A DNA stretch of 56,784 nucleotides, from assembly GCA_965371785.1 (NCBI GenBank), contig CBDUZS010000008.1:1-56784 (forward strand). Direction: 5' to 3'. How positions within the stretch are numbered: position 1 is the first letter of the stretch; each line of letters begins with the position of its first letter. Source of the stretch: CBDUZS01 sp965371785 (GTDB lineage Bacteria; Fermentibacterota; Fermentibacteria; Fermentibacterales; JCC-6). Shown in pieces: positions 18,138 through 26,432 of this stretch. Below the pieces are notes generated by a model, which saw only the letters and a program-made list of their open reading frames with translations, was not told the DNA's origin and did no database searches. Made by a program: the position numbers and the translations under genes.

Positions 18138-18476
18138 ATGGCAATGAGTCGAGGCTTGCAGATCTCCATAATCGTCTTCGGCGGAATCGGAACCGTTTTT
18201 CTGCTGCTCGGTCTCGGTGTCGATCTCGGGCACTGGTGGCCGGCGTTATTCACCGTACTCGGACTCGCTTCCATCGTCCGCGGGATCCGCGAACGAGAGA
18301 ACATGGTCCTCGGTTTCCTGGTAATCGGATGGAGCATCGCGGCGATCGTGGCCCTGCATCACGCTGATCTGGAAGCGATCAGACAACCGTGGTTCTTCTT
18401 CGTAGGTGCTTCGATAATCTGGATACCCGTTGCCTGGCTTCTGGGGAGGGCTCTCACTCCGGAAACCGGGAAGTGA
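18138..18476 (+). CDS. Small membrane protein, about four transmembrane segments
   Basis: 112 aa, mostly hydrophobic, with predicted helices at about 9-29 (IIVFGGIGTVFLLLGLGV), 33-48, 56-72 (VLGFLVIGWSIAAIVAL) and 86-103. It resembles LiaF/DUF5668-type transmembrane domains but lacks a C-terminal LiaF domain. Separated by one base from the lipoprotein gene, so probably the same transcript. Function unknown. Confidence 0.6.
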   Translation: MAMSRGLQISIIVFGGIGTVFLLLGLGVDLGHWWPALFTVLGLASIVRGIRERENMVLGFLVIGWSIAAIVALHHADLEAIRQPWFFFVGASIIWIPVAWLLGRALTPETGK

Positions 18477-18591
18477 CTCGAACCGGAACACTCGACTGGA
18501 ACCTTAACGCTTACGTATCCGGAATCTGCCACCCCGGACTCCGGGAGATTGGCCGCAATTGAGTTTTTCGAACGGATTGCCACCAACCGAG

Positions 18592-19227
18592 ATGAAGAGG
18601 AAGCAGGTACGCTCAACCGTACTGTTCATCCTCGCAGTGCTCGTTTTCGGCATTCTACTGGGGGTCTTCTTCAGGATGCAGCCTTCAATCCGAATGACCG
18701 GTCGCTTCCAGACCGTAGGTGATTTTCCCGATGACCATGCCTGGTTCAACACTTCGGTGCCTCTGGGCCTGTACGACCAGCTCAGAGGGCACGTTGTCGT
18801 TCTGCTCTCCGAGGATTTCGAAACTCTTGACGATGTAATGGCACTCAGCAGACTGCATGACCTGTGTACCGAGTTCGCAGACGATCCCGTGCAGGTTGTA
18901 GTCATTTACAGGATATCGGAAGAGAAGCTGCCCGAGCTCTACAGCCAGGTGGAAGCATGGGATTTCGACTTTCCCATGATCATCGACGACAAGGGTGAAG
19001 TGGGTGTGAATTTCGGCATTAACAACGTTCCCGCGCTTCTGCTCATCGATTCCACCGGAAGGATATCTGCATGGTTCTACGAGGGCTGGGAGGATATCGA
19101 TATCGAAGCGATAGTCCATGATCTTCTCGTGCATGGAATCGCCAGCAGGACGCTTGCGCAGGATCCATTCCATCCTGACGGGGGGGAGGTCCTTCCCGAA
19201 AGACTGCGGTTTCTCTCGAGTGACTGA
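18592..19227 (+). CDS. Membrane-anchored thioredoxin-fold protein lacking CxxC
   Basis: 211 aa from ATG 18592; a TTG at 18559 would add 11 residues and neither has a good ribosome site. An N-terminal anchor (about 8-27, TVLFILAVLVFGILLGVFF) leads to an extracytoplasmic thioredoxin-like domain: GHVVVLLSEDFETLDD, QVVVIYRIS, FPMIIDDKGEVGVNFG, NNVPALLLIDSTG. The cis-Pro of the fold (NVPALL) is kept. The CxxC position is occupied by SEDF, so it cannot do TlpA-type redox chemistry. It may bind a partner protein. Unlinked by overlap to neighbours. Confidence 0.6.
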   Translation: MKRKQVRSTVLFILAVLVFGILLGVFFRMQPSIRMTGRFQTVGDFPDDHAWFNTSVPLGLYDQLRGHVVVLLSEDFETLDDVMALSRLHDLCTEFADDPVQVVVIYRISEEKLPELYSQVEAWDFDFPMIIDDKGEVGVNFGINNVPALLLIDSTGRISAWFYEGWEDIDIEAIVHDLLVHGIASRTLAQDPFHPDGGEVLPERLRFLSSD

Positions 19228-19250
19228 GGGAATGTAGTCCGGGCCGGCGG

Positions 19251-21020
19251 ATGAGTTTATCACAGATTGCGGTGCTCGCAGTTCTCGGTATGGTCGTCGT
19301 CCTCCTCTACAGGAGGCTTGCTCCTCCCCCCGTCGTATTCCTTATTGCGGTCGCCATACTCACGGCAACCGACGTGCTGTCTCCGGCAGAGGTTCTCGCC
19401 GGTTTCGCGAGCGAATCAATCGCTGTGATGATCATGCTCATTACCATCAGCAGCGCGATCCGGAAGACGGGTCTTCTCGAGTGGTTCTTCGAGAGGAAAC
19501 TGCGTCCGTCCAGGGGGTACAGGAGGTTTCTCGCCCGGCTGATGCCGTTCGTTGCCGGAATCTCGTCGCTCATGAACAACACACCGGTAGTCGCATTGCT
19601 TGTGCCGGTGGTGAGGGACTGGGGCAAGAGGCATGGAATCAAGGTTTCCAGGCTGCTCATACCCGTGTCATTTGCAGCCATTCTCGGTGGAATGACTACT
19701 CTTATCGGCACATCGACGAATCTGATAGTGAACAGTCTCTCTCAGGAGAGCGGTCTCGGCAGCATGTCGATACTCGATTTCACTCCCGTCGGACTGATGA
19801 TGCTGGGAGCGGGCCTCACCTACATTCTGTTCGTCGGGTACAGGATGCTTCCATCGCGTCCCGATCCCGCGGATGGACCAGCTGATAACCCCAGAGAGTA
19901 TCTTGTCGAGACGGTCATCACCGAGGGCTCCGAATTGGCGGGCAAGACCTTGATAATGGCAGGACTCCGGAACCTGAAGGGGCTTTTCGTCACGGAAATC
20001 GTCCGAAAGGGCAGGAAGATAGTGCCCGTGTCTCCGGATGAGGTGCTCGAAGAGGGAGACACCCTGATCATGGCCGGGGACACCGCAAGTGTTGCCGACC
20101 TCGTGAGGAGTTCGCGAGGACTTGTCCTCCGGGACGTGTCCGATCCTCCTACGGTGGGCAGACTGGACGTAATCGAGGTCGTGGTTTCGAACAGATCCAT
20201 GCTGGCTGGAACGAAGATCAGGAACTCCGGCTTCAGAGACCGATTCAATGCTGCCATACTCGCCGTCCACAGGCAGGGCGAACGGCTCAGTGGAAAGATC
20301 GGGGAAATCGTACTCAAGCCCGGCGACCTTCTGCTCCTGCTATCGGGCAGGGATTTCCGGAAGAAAGTGGACTTGGGATCCGATCTCTTCCTGATATCGA
20401 AGGTTACGGAGATCCACAACATCGATGTCGGAAGGTCTTCCTTCATTCTGCTCTCGACTCTCGCATGCATTGCTCTGGCCATAGCGGGGATTGTTCCCCT
20501 CTTCCGCTCCCTCCTGGTCCTGCTTGTACTCTTCCTCCTGAGCCGCACAATGACCCTCCGTGAACTCAGACGGAGTCTCGACATGAACCTCCTGGCCGTT
20601 GCAGTCTTCGCCCTTGCCCTCGGACGGGCAGTTACGTCTACGGGGCTGGGGGAAATATTTTCCGGTGTGGTCATCTCGGCTGCCGCTCCGCTCGGCGTAA
20701 TAGGTGTTGTTGCCGCCATATTCCTCGTGACGAACATCCTTGCCGCCCTGGTAACGACCGTGGCTGCCGCATCCATCGTATTCCCCTTTGCCGCGGTTGC
20801 TGCTGCAACACTCGGTGCTGACTTCAGGCCGTTCGTGCTTGCCGTTGCATACGGCGCCGCTGCCAATTTCATGACTCCGGTCGGCTACCAGACAAACCTG
20901 ATGGTCTACGGCCCCGGCGGTTACAGGTTCAGCGACTTCATCAGAATAGGAGCGCCCCTGTCATTCATCTGCTGGGTGGTTGGCACGATAGGCCTGGGAC
21001 TGGTCTACGGTCTGTTCTGA
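19251..21020 (+). CDS. SLC13/DASS-type permease with two TrkA-C domains, probable sulfate transporter
   Basis: 589 aa. Membrane segments at both ends surround two RCK-C/TrkA-C domains at about 210-290 (ETVITEGSELAGKTL to GDTLIMAGD) and 298-380 (LDVIEVVVSNRSML to PGDLLLLLSG). Transport motifs SLMNNTPVVALLVPVV and IGTSTNLIVNSL, then LAALVTTVAAASIVFPF and NFMTPVGYQTNL are the duplicated Na+/anion signatures of the family. This layout is that of SLC13-type sulfate permeases such as SAC1/SLT homologues. Sulfate as substrate is supported by sulfate adenylyltransferase immediately downstream (73-base gap). Confidence 0.82.
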   Translation: MSLSQIAVLAVLGMVVVLLYRRLAPPPVVFLIAVAILTATDVLSPAEVLAGFASESIAVMIMLITISSAIRKTGLLEWFFERKLRPSRGYRRFLARLMPFVAGISSLMNNTPVVALLVPVVRDWGKRHGIKVSRLLIPVSFAAILGGMTTLIGTSTNLIVNSLSQESGLGSMSILDFTPVGLMMLGAGLTYILFVGYRMLPSRPDPADGPADNPREYLVETVITEGSELAGKTLIMAGLRNLKGLFVTEIVRKGRKIVPVSPDEVLEEGDTLIMAGDTASVADLVRSSRGLVLRDVSDPPTVGRLDVIEVVVSNRSMLAGTKIRNSGFRDRFNAAILAVHRQGERLSGKIGEIVLKPGDLLLLLSGRDFRKKVDLGSDLFLISKVTEIHNIDVGRSSFILLSTLACIALAIAGIVPLFRSLLVLLVLFLLSRTMTLRELRRSLDMNLLAVAVFALALGRAVTSTGLGEIFSGVVISAAAPLGVIGVVAAIFLVTNILAALVTTVAAASIVFPFAAVAAATLGADFRPFVLAVAYGAAANFMTPVGYQTNLMVYGPGGYRFSDFIRIGAPLSFICWVVGTIGLGLVYGLF

Positions 21021-21093
21021 GCACGATATTAGACCCCTCCTTTACACCGACCCGATCCGGATTCGAAAAGAAATTCAGAAATGGAGGAAAGAG

Positions 21094-22248
21094 ATGATCA
21101 CTCCCCACGGGGGAAGACTTGTTTCACGCGAGTTGACCGAAGAGGAGACCGCTGAGCTGCTGGCTGAAGCCGGTGAGCTTCCCACCCTCACTCTCAACGA
21201 GAGGGAAAAGAGCGACCTGGAACTGCTCGGCAACGGCGCAATGAGTCCACTCACAGGATTCATGACGGGAAAGGACTACCACTCTGTCATCGATTCGATG
21301 CGTCTTGCTTCCGGCTTCATCTGGAGTCTCCCGGTGACCCTTTCCATGAAGGAGGGAGATCTCGAGGTTGAAACGGGACAGCGTGCTCTTCTCAGAGACG
21401 GGAATGGTGTGATCTGGGGAGACATTCTCGTAGAGGATATCTTCGTCGCCGACCTGTCAGCTGAAGCCGATACGGTACTTCTCACGACCGACGAAAGCCA
21501 CCCGGGAGTAGAATACCTGAACGGTTTATCCGGTACGTATATCGGTGGATCCGTCAGATCCATCCGTCGAAGAGCACAGGAGACGTTCCAGAACTACAGG
21601 CTCGATCCAAAGGAAACAAGAGATATCTTCAAGGCCAGGAACTGGAACACCATCGTAGCCTTCCAGACCAGGAATCCCATTCACAGGGCTCACGAGTACA
21701 TTCAGAAAACCGCCCTCGAACTGATCGACGGTCTTTTCATCCATCCGCTGGTGGGCTCGACGAAGAGCGATGACATTCCAGCCGACATCAGGATGCGCTG
21801 CTACGAGGTTCTCCTGGAAGGATACTACCCCGAATCACGAGTCATGATGAGCGTCTTTCCCGCTGCAATGAGATATGCCGGTCCGAGGGAAGCCATTTTC
21901 CATGCGATTCTCAGGAAGAACTACGGATGCACTCACCTCATCGTGGGAAGAGATCACGCTGGTGTAGGCACCTTCTACGGCACGTACGATGCTCAGCTGA
22001 TATTCGACAGGTTCGAACCGGACGAACTCGAGATAGTTCCTCTGAAATTCGAACACGCGTTCTTCTGCAGGAAGTGCGGGGGTATGGCAACGGCAAAGAC
22101 GTGTCCTCACGAAAGCACGGATCACGTATTTCTCTCCGGCAAGAAGGTCAGGGCAATGCTCAGGGAGGGCATCCTTCCTCCGGAGGAGTTCACCCGGCCG
22201 GAGATCGCTCAGCTGCTGATGGACGCCTGGGGAAACCTCGGGGATTAG
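21094..22248 (+). CDS. sat: Sulfate adenylyltransferase (ATP sulfurylase)
   Basis: 384 aa, GGAGGAAAG just before ATG 21094. PUA-like N-terminus (NGAMSPLTGFM, 47-57) and a catalytic domain with QTRNPIHRAHE (191-201) and IVGRDHAGVG (283-292), the nucleotide-binding and transition-state motifs. A Cys/His cluster FCRKCGG...CPHE (Cys325, Cys328, Cys337, His339) suggests the structural zinc seen in some prokaryotic enzymes. No fused APS kinase. Forms APS from sulfate and ATP, or ATP from APS in the reverse direction. Follows the SLC13 permease; no cysC, aprAB or cysH is in view, so assimilatory versus dissimilatory use is undecided. Confidence 0.95.
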   Translation: MITPHGGRLVSRELTEEETAELLAEAGELPTLTLNEREKSDLELLGNGAMSPLTGFMTGKDYHSVIDSMRLASGFIWSLPVTLSMKEGDLEVETGQRALLRDGNGVIWGDILVEDIFVADLSAEADTVLLTTDESHPGVEYLNGLSGTYIGGSVRSIRRRAQETFQNYRLDPKETRDIFKARNWNTIVAFQTRNPIHRAHEYIQKTALELIDGLFIHPLVGSTKSDDIPADIRMRCYEVLLEGYYPESRVMMSVFPAAMRYAGPREAIFHAILRKNYGCTHLIVGRDHAGVGTFYGTYDAQLIFDRFEPDELEIVPLKFEHAFFCRKCGGMATAKTCPHESTDHVFLSGKKVRAMLREGILPPEEFTRPEIAQLLMDAWGNLGD

Positions 22249-22292
22249 CCGCGAATGGGGAGAAGCTCTCAGAGGGTTTCTGACTGCCCCGG

Positions 22293-23231
22293 TTACCAGT
22301 CTTCCCGGTAGTACTTCTCCGCTACCGGGCCGGCGAGTTCCCTGATCCTCGCAGCCTTTGCTTCATCGAAGGATTTCCTCCAGAGCCCTGCCAGTCTGCC
22401 GCTGCTCCTCTTGAGGCAGTGTACCTGTCCCTCGGGAGCCTCGACCGGGTTGTCCGATCCGGTGGACTCACTGATCACCCGGAGCGACCTCGCCGTGAGA
22501 GGGAGTCCAAAGAAGCGGTGTATCTCCTCGAACTTCCCTGCAGGGGAGGCGGAGATGTCCTCGAGCCTCATCATCCTCATACCGGGGTTTCGGTCGACGA
22601 AGACCGTCAGGACCGAGTAGACACACCGCCAGAGCAGTGCTCCCCTCTCGACAGGTGACATCGAGACGGTGTCGCAGGAGCCCAGTACATCGCCGAGATG
22701 CTCCTCCATGAGCGGCGCCTGGGAGGTCAGGTTGGAGAAATTGAAATCCCATCCAAGCCTCATCGTACTGGAGACAAAATCCGCCGGGTGTCTCAGGAGG
22801 ACGAGAACGTCCATTCCGAACCTCCTGTGAAGCCATTCGGAGGAGAGAGCGGCCAGCGGGTCCTTCATGATGAGCCGCCTTGAGCCCGGCAGCCTCGTCG
22901 AGGCGAGGTATACAAGATTATCGCGGCTCCCGAACACCTTTCTGCCCAGCTTCCTGAGCATGCCATCCGCATGTCCCGGTCTGCGCCTGTAGTGTGCCCT
23001 GCCGGAAAGAATGCGGCAGACGAGTTCCGCATAGTGTTCCTCTTCCGGTAAGCCCTCCCGGATGTAGAGGTACCACTTGTCGATCCCTTCCACGCCCAGG
23101 TCCGGGTTGAAGGGCTCTTGAACGTAGCCTGTTCCCGGCGCCAGAGAGAGCATCCGTCCGACGAAGGTGGTTCCGCTCCTGTGGATACCTGTGATCAGGA
23201 TGTGACGGTCCGGGTCCGCTCCCGTTCTCAT
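22293..23231 (-). CDS. Sulfotransferase-family protein
   Basis: 312 aa from ATG 23231, which overlaps the larE stop (ATGA); a longer frame to 23285 would run into larE. The N-terminus has the PAPS 5'-phosphosulfate loop ITGIHRSGTTFVGRML, and the 3'-phosphate region is visible as VLLRHPADFVSSTMRLG. Transfers sulfate from PAPS to a carbohydrate or other acceptor, possibly one of the glycans made by this region. It sits convergent to sat, which makes the PAPS precursor APS, though no APS kinase is seen. Co-transcribed with larE and the SppA fusion. Confidence 0.82.
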   Translation of the reverse strand: MRTGADPDRHILITGIHRSGTTFVGRMLSLAPGTGYVQEPFNPDLGVEGIDKWYLYIREGLPEEEHYAELVCRILSGRAHYRRRPGHADGMLRKLGRKVFGSRDNLVYLASTRLPGSRRLIMKDPLAALSSEWLHRRFGMDVLVLLRHPADFVSSTMRLGWDFNFSNLTSQAPLMEEHLGDVLGSCDTVSMSPVERGALLWRCVYSVLTVFVDRNPGMRMMRLEDISASPAGKFEEIHRFFGLPLTARSLRVISESTGSDNPVEAPEGQVHCLKRSSGRLAGLWRKSFDEAKAARIRELAGPVAEKYYREDW

Positions 23232-23977
23232 GTCTCGGGCTGTTCTATTGAACCAGAGGAAGCCGTGGCGAAGGGGATATCCCATGTGCGGGCCGCCTCC
23301 AGGACCAGTCCCGCGTCGATCTCTTCATACTCCAGCGTAATGCCCACTGAACCGAGACGGATGCGGAACCTGCCCCTGACATGAGGTCTGAGAGGTGCTT
23401 CAAGCATCTCGATGAGCGCGAGCCGCTCGTGTGAGAGTTCCAGCCCCTCGCTGATACGGGTGGCAAGACACGAATCAGAAGGCCTGTCGGGATCAGTCAT
23501 TCCGAGTGATTTCGCGAGATGTCGGATGTCTGATTTTCCCATACCCGCAGCCACGAAAGGGTGGAGCACACTTTCTTCAGATGCAGCATGAAGACCTGGT
23601 CTGTGCTCGTCGAGATCGTCCAGGTTGGTTCCGTCAGCGACCACCGGGAAACCTCTCCGGAAGGCTTCCGCTTTCAGGTGGGAGTAAACAGCTTTCTTGC
23701 AGTGGTAGCACCGGTCAGGCCCGTTCGCAACGATATCGGCTGACAGCAGCGGATCGTATTTCACCCTTGCCAGTTCAACGCCGAGACTGCTGCATACAAC
23801 CGGAATCATCTTCCTGTAGTGCTCTGCCTGGAAGCATGTGTCCGCCGTGAGAGCAAGAACGGATCCGGATCCCAGCCGGCGAACCGCTGCGCGGAGCAGC
23901 ACTTCGCTGTCGACTCCCCCCGAGAGAAGAACGGCAAATCTTTCAAAGGAACCAAGAACCTTTGATAGTGAGTCCAC
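23228..23977 (-). CDS. larE: LarE, sulfur insertion protein of nickel-pincer cofactor synthesis
   Basis: 249 aa from GTG 23977, six bases after the SppA-fusion stop. N-type ATP pyrophosphatase with PP-loop SGGVDS (19-24), then TADTCFQAEHY, CYHCKK (Cys90, Cys93), ADGTNLDDLDEHRPG and SDSCLATR (Cys170). LarE adenylates P2CMN and installs two thiolates. L. plantarum LarE sacrifices a single Cys (Cys176), which corresponds to Cys170 here. Homologues with an added CxxC are reported to hold a [4Fe-4S] cluster and act catalytically, so the Cys90/93/170 triad suggests the cluster-type enzyme. It is 9 kb from larC and on the opposite strand. Confidence 0.92.
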   Translation of the reverse strand: MDSLSKVLGSFERFAVLLSGGVDSEVLLRAAVRRLGSGSVLALTADTCFQAEHYRKMIPVVCSSLGVELARVKYDPLLSADIVANGPDRCYHCKKAVYSHLKAEAFRRGFPVVADGTNLDDLDEHRPGLHAASEESVLHPFVAAGMGKSDIRHLAKSLGMTDPDRPSDSCLATRISEGLELSHERLALIEMLEAPLRPHVRGRFRIRLGSVGITLEYEEIDAGLVLEAARTWDIPFATASSGSIEQPET

Positions 23978-23983
23978 AGCACT

Positions 23984-26335
23984 CTACTCGATGTTCAGAG
24001 GAGCAGCGATGTAGAGAAGCCTTCCCTCCAGGGGAGGCTCCATGACGAATTCGGAAAGCGCTCCCTGCAGGCCGAAACCCGGGAATTCGAGAGTACCAAG
24101 TGCGGGGGGTTCGGGATAGATTCTGATAGCAGGATGTCGCTGGTCGATACCCCCCAGGGTTGCGGCGTAGGCAACTGCATCTGCGACTCCGCCGATCCTG
24201 TCAACGATTCCGATCTCGACGGCATCGGTTCCCGACCACACTCGTCCCCTTCCGATCGAGTCGACTTCGGCCCAGGTCATGTTCCTTCCCTCGGCAACGT
24301 TCGTTACGAAGAGGTCGTATCCGTCGCTCATCATCTGGAAAACACGCTCTCTTTCGGTTTCGGTGTAGGGTCGGAATGGGCTGCCGATTCCACCTACAGG
24401 CGTTATCGATGTGTGGACTGCGTTGATGCCGATCTTCTCGAGCAGCCCCCCGAAGGAGAATTTGCCTGAAATGATACCTATTGAGCCGGTAACGGTCAGG
24501 GCATCGGCATAGATCCTGTCGCTGCTGCAGGCAATGTAGTAGCCGCCCGAGGCCGCAACTCCACCCATTGAAACCACTACCGGCACGTGCTGCCGTATTT
24601 CGGAGATGGCGTGGTGAATGTCGTCGCTTGCGAGGGCGTCTCCGCCACCGGTGTCGATTCTGAGAACGATGGCTCTTACGCCCGGTGCGGACGCGGCTTC
24701 CTCGAGAATGGAGACAACCGTCTCACTTCCCATCGTTCTGCCCAGCGGAAACATATCACCACTCTTGCCGGTGGTTATGGTTCCCGTTGCGACTACGACT
24801 GCAACGTGTGGCTCCGGTTCCCATTGAACGGCGCAGGGAATTTCTGAGGCGTAGCCGTCGAGGGAGATAACACGAACTCTGCGGCCGGTTTCCTCCTCGA
24901 TTCTATCCACGATCTCCGTGACTCTTGCAATTCCATCGACCAGACCTGCCGAGACCGCCCTGTCCGCCGTGTAGAGCCCCTTCTCGAGTATGCTGCTCAA
25001 CTGAGCCGGCTCCAGATCCCGTCCGAGAGATATCCCTCTCATGAGCTCGGCCTGCATCGACGTCAGGAGAGCGGTCGTGGCCGTTCTCTGTGCCTCCGAC
25101 ATGTCCGACCTCGTCAGCATGTCGCTGGCGCTCTTGAATTCACCGATATGGAGCAGATCGGGGTAGATTCCGAGGTTATCGAGAAGGTCTCTCGCAAAGA
25201 AACTGGTTCCCGCAAGGCCGGTTAGGGCAATCTCTCCCGCTGGATGGATGAACGAACGCCCGACAGAAGCCAGATAGCATTCGGCGTTGCCGCCGGTCTG
25301 GACGAAAACGTACACTTCCCTGCCGGTGCTCCTGAACCTGGCCAGCTGGTTCCGGAGTTCCTCGGTCTGAGCAGGGTTCCCCGTGCCGTGCCGTACATCC
25401 AGGATGATTCCCTCGACCGAGCTGTCGTCTACAAGAAAATCCAGCAGCATCATCTGCTCGGTGAAACTTCTCTGTCTGGGGCCGAGGAAAGGCCTGTGCG
25501 GCAGCTCGTCGGTCTCTCCCGGCGAGAATCTCACGTATCGCATACCACTGCCTGCAAGGTTCTCCATGGAAGCTGTGGAGTAGAGGATTTCCCCCCTGGC
25601 CGATCCGTAGACCGCGTCGTTGTTGAAGCTTCCTGCGCCTGAAACACCGAAGTGTCCGAACTCCATTCCCAGGCCTGCCGTGAAGCCGTCTTCATCAATG
25701 CTGCCTCTGACGGCAAGGCCTTCTATCGGTCTGAGTTCGAAACCGCCCGAGAAGGAAATGTCCCCGAAGTCAGACGAAGTATGAAGGTCTCCAGTCAGCG
25801 TTATCAGGCGCTCGAAGGGCCTGATGGCTATTCCCGCTCCGATGTGACTGGAAACCTCCTGTTCAGAAGTCTCAACACCCGATCTGTAGAAGGCTCCCGT
25901 GCCCAGCCAGCTGACCGGTCTTACCGTTATGCCTGCGCTCCACGTACTTTTGTCATGCCACTGGCTTGTAGAGTACACCGTGCGGAACCATGAGTAGGAA
26001 AACCCCAGGGAAACGTTATCGCCGATTGCCCGCATTGCCAGAGATGTCGTATACCGCAGGATATCGTCTCCCCACCAGATGCCGAAACCAGCTCCCGAAA
26101 GAGACAGATCCACCATGTCGATCTTCTCGATCGAGGAATCGCTTGCGCTGAAACCGAGCCTGAATCTCAACCCGCGCAGGAAGCTGCCGGCGGCAGGATT
26201 GACGTACAGACCCTCACCAGCCTCAGGATAGGCTGCCCAGCCGAAGGAGTTTTCCGGGCCGGGAAAGGACTGGGGCAGTGAGGCTGAAAAAGACAGGAGA
26301 ACCGTTGCTGCCAGAACACACCTGGTCAAGGACAT
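23984..26335 (-). CDS. Outer-membrane-barrel-like domain fused to SppA-type signal peptide peptidase
   Basis: 783 aa, GGAGG five bases before ATG. Signal peptide about 1-21. Residues about 30-260 are alternating hydrophobic/aromatic strands with a PorV/UPF0164-like opening (GEGLYVNPAAGSFLRG, 41-56), reading as a small outer-membrane barrel. From about 265 comes a duplicated SppA protease: first repeat with catalytic lysine in GEFKSASD (Lys401), second with serine in GGVAASGGYY (Ser596), equivalent to Lys209 and Ser409 of E. coli SppA. SppA normally sits in the inner membrane and degrades cleaved signal peptides; here the inner-membrane anchor is replaced by a barrel-like domain. First gene of a transcript with larE and the sulfotransferase. 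Confidence 0.85.
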   Translation of the reverse strand: MSLTRCVLAATVLLSFSASLPQSFPGPENSFGWAAYPEAGEGLYVNPAAGSFLRGLRFRLGFSASDSSIEKIDMVDLSLSGAGFGIWWGDDILRYTTSLAMRAIGDNVSLGFSYSWFRTVYSTSQWHDKSTWSAGITVRPVSWLGTGAFYRSGVETSEQEVSSHIGAGIAIRPFERLITLTGDLHTSSDFGDISFSGGFELRPIEGLAVRGSIDEDGFTAGLGMEFGHFGVSGAGSFNNDAVYGSARGEILYSTASMENLAGSGMRYVRFSPGETDELPHRPFLGPRQRSFTEQMMLLDFLVDDSSVEGIILDVRHGTGNPAQTEELRNQLARFRSTGREVYVFVQTGGNAECYLASVGRSFIHPAGEIALTGLAGTSFFARDLLDNLGIYPDLLHIGEFKSASDMLTRSDMSEAQRTATTALLTSMQAELMRGISLGRDLEPAQLSSILEKGLYTADRAVSAGLVDGIARVTEIVDRIEEETGRRVRVISLDGYASEIPCAVQWEPEPHVAVVVATGTITTGKSGDMFPLGRTMGSETVVSILEEAASAPGVRAIVLRIDTGGGDALASDDIHHAISEIRQHVPVVVSMGGVAASGGYYIACSSDRIYADALTVTGSIGIISGKFSFGGLLEKIGINAVHTSITPVGGIGSPFRPYTETERERVFQMMSDGYDLFVTNVAEGRNMTWAEVDSIGRGRVWSGTDAVEIGIVDRIGGVADAVAYAATLGGIDQRHPAIRIYPEPPALGTLEFPGFGLQGALSEFVMEPPLEGRLLYIAAPLNIE

Positions 26336-26432
26336 GAGACCCTCCGTTCGAAAACAGAATTATGTGCGGAAGATACAGGCAGATAGTCCGGATTCGCAAA
26401 GAATGTTTCAGGGAGGAGGGAAACAGGTTCTT

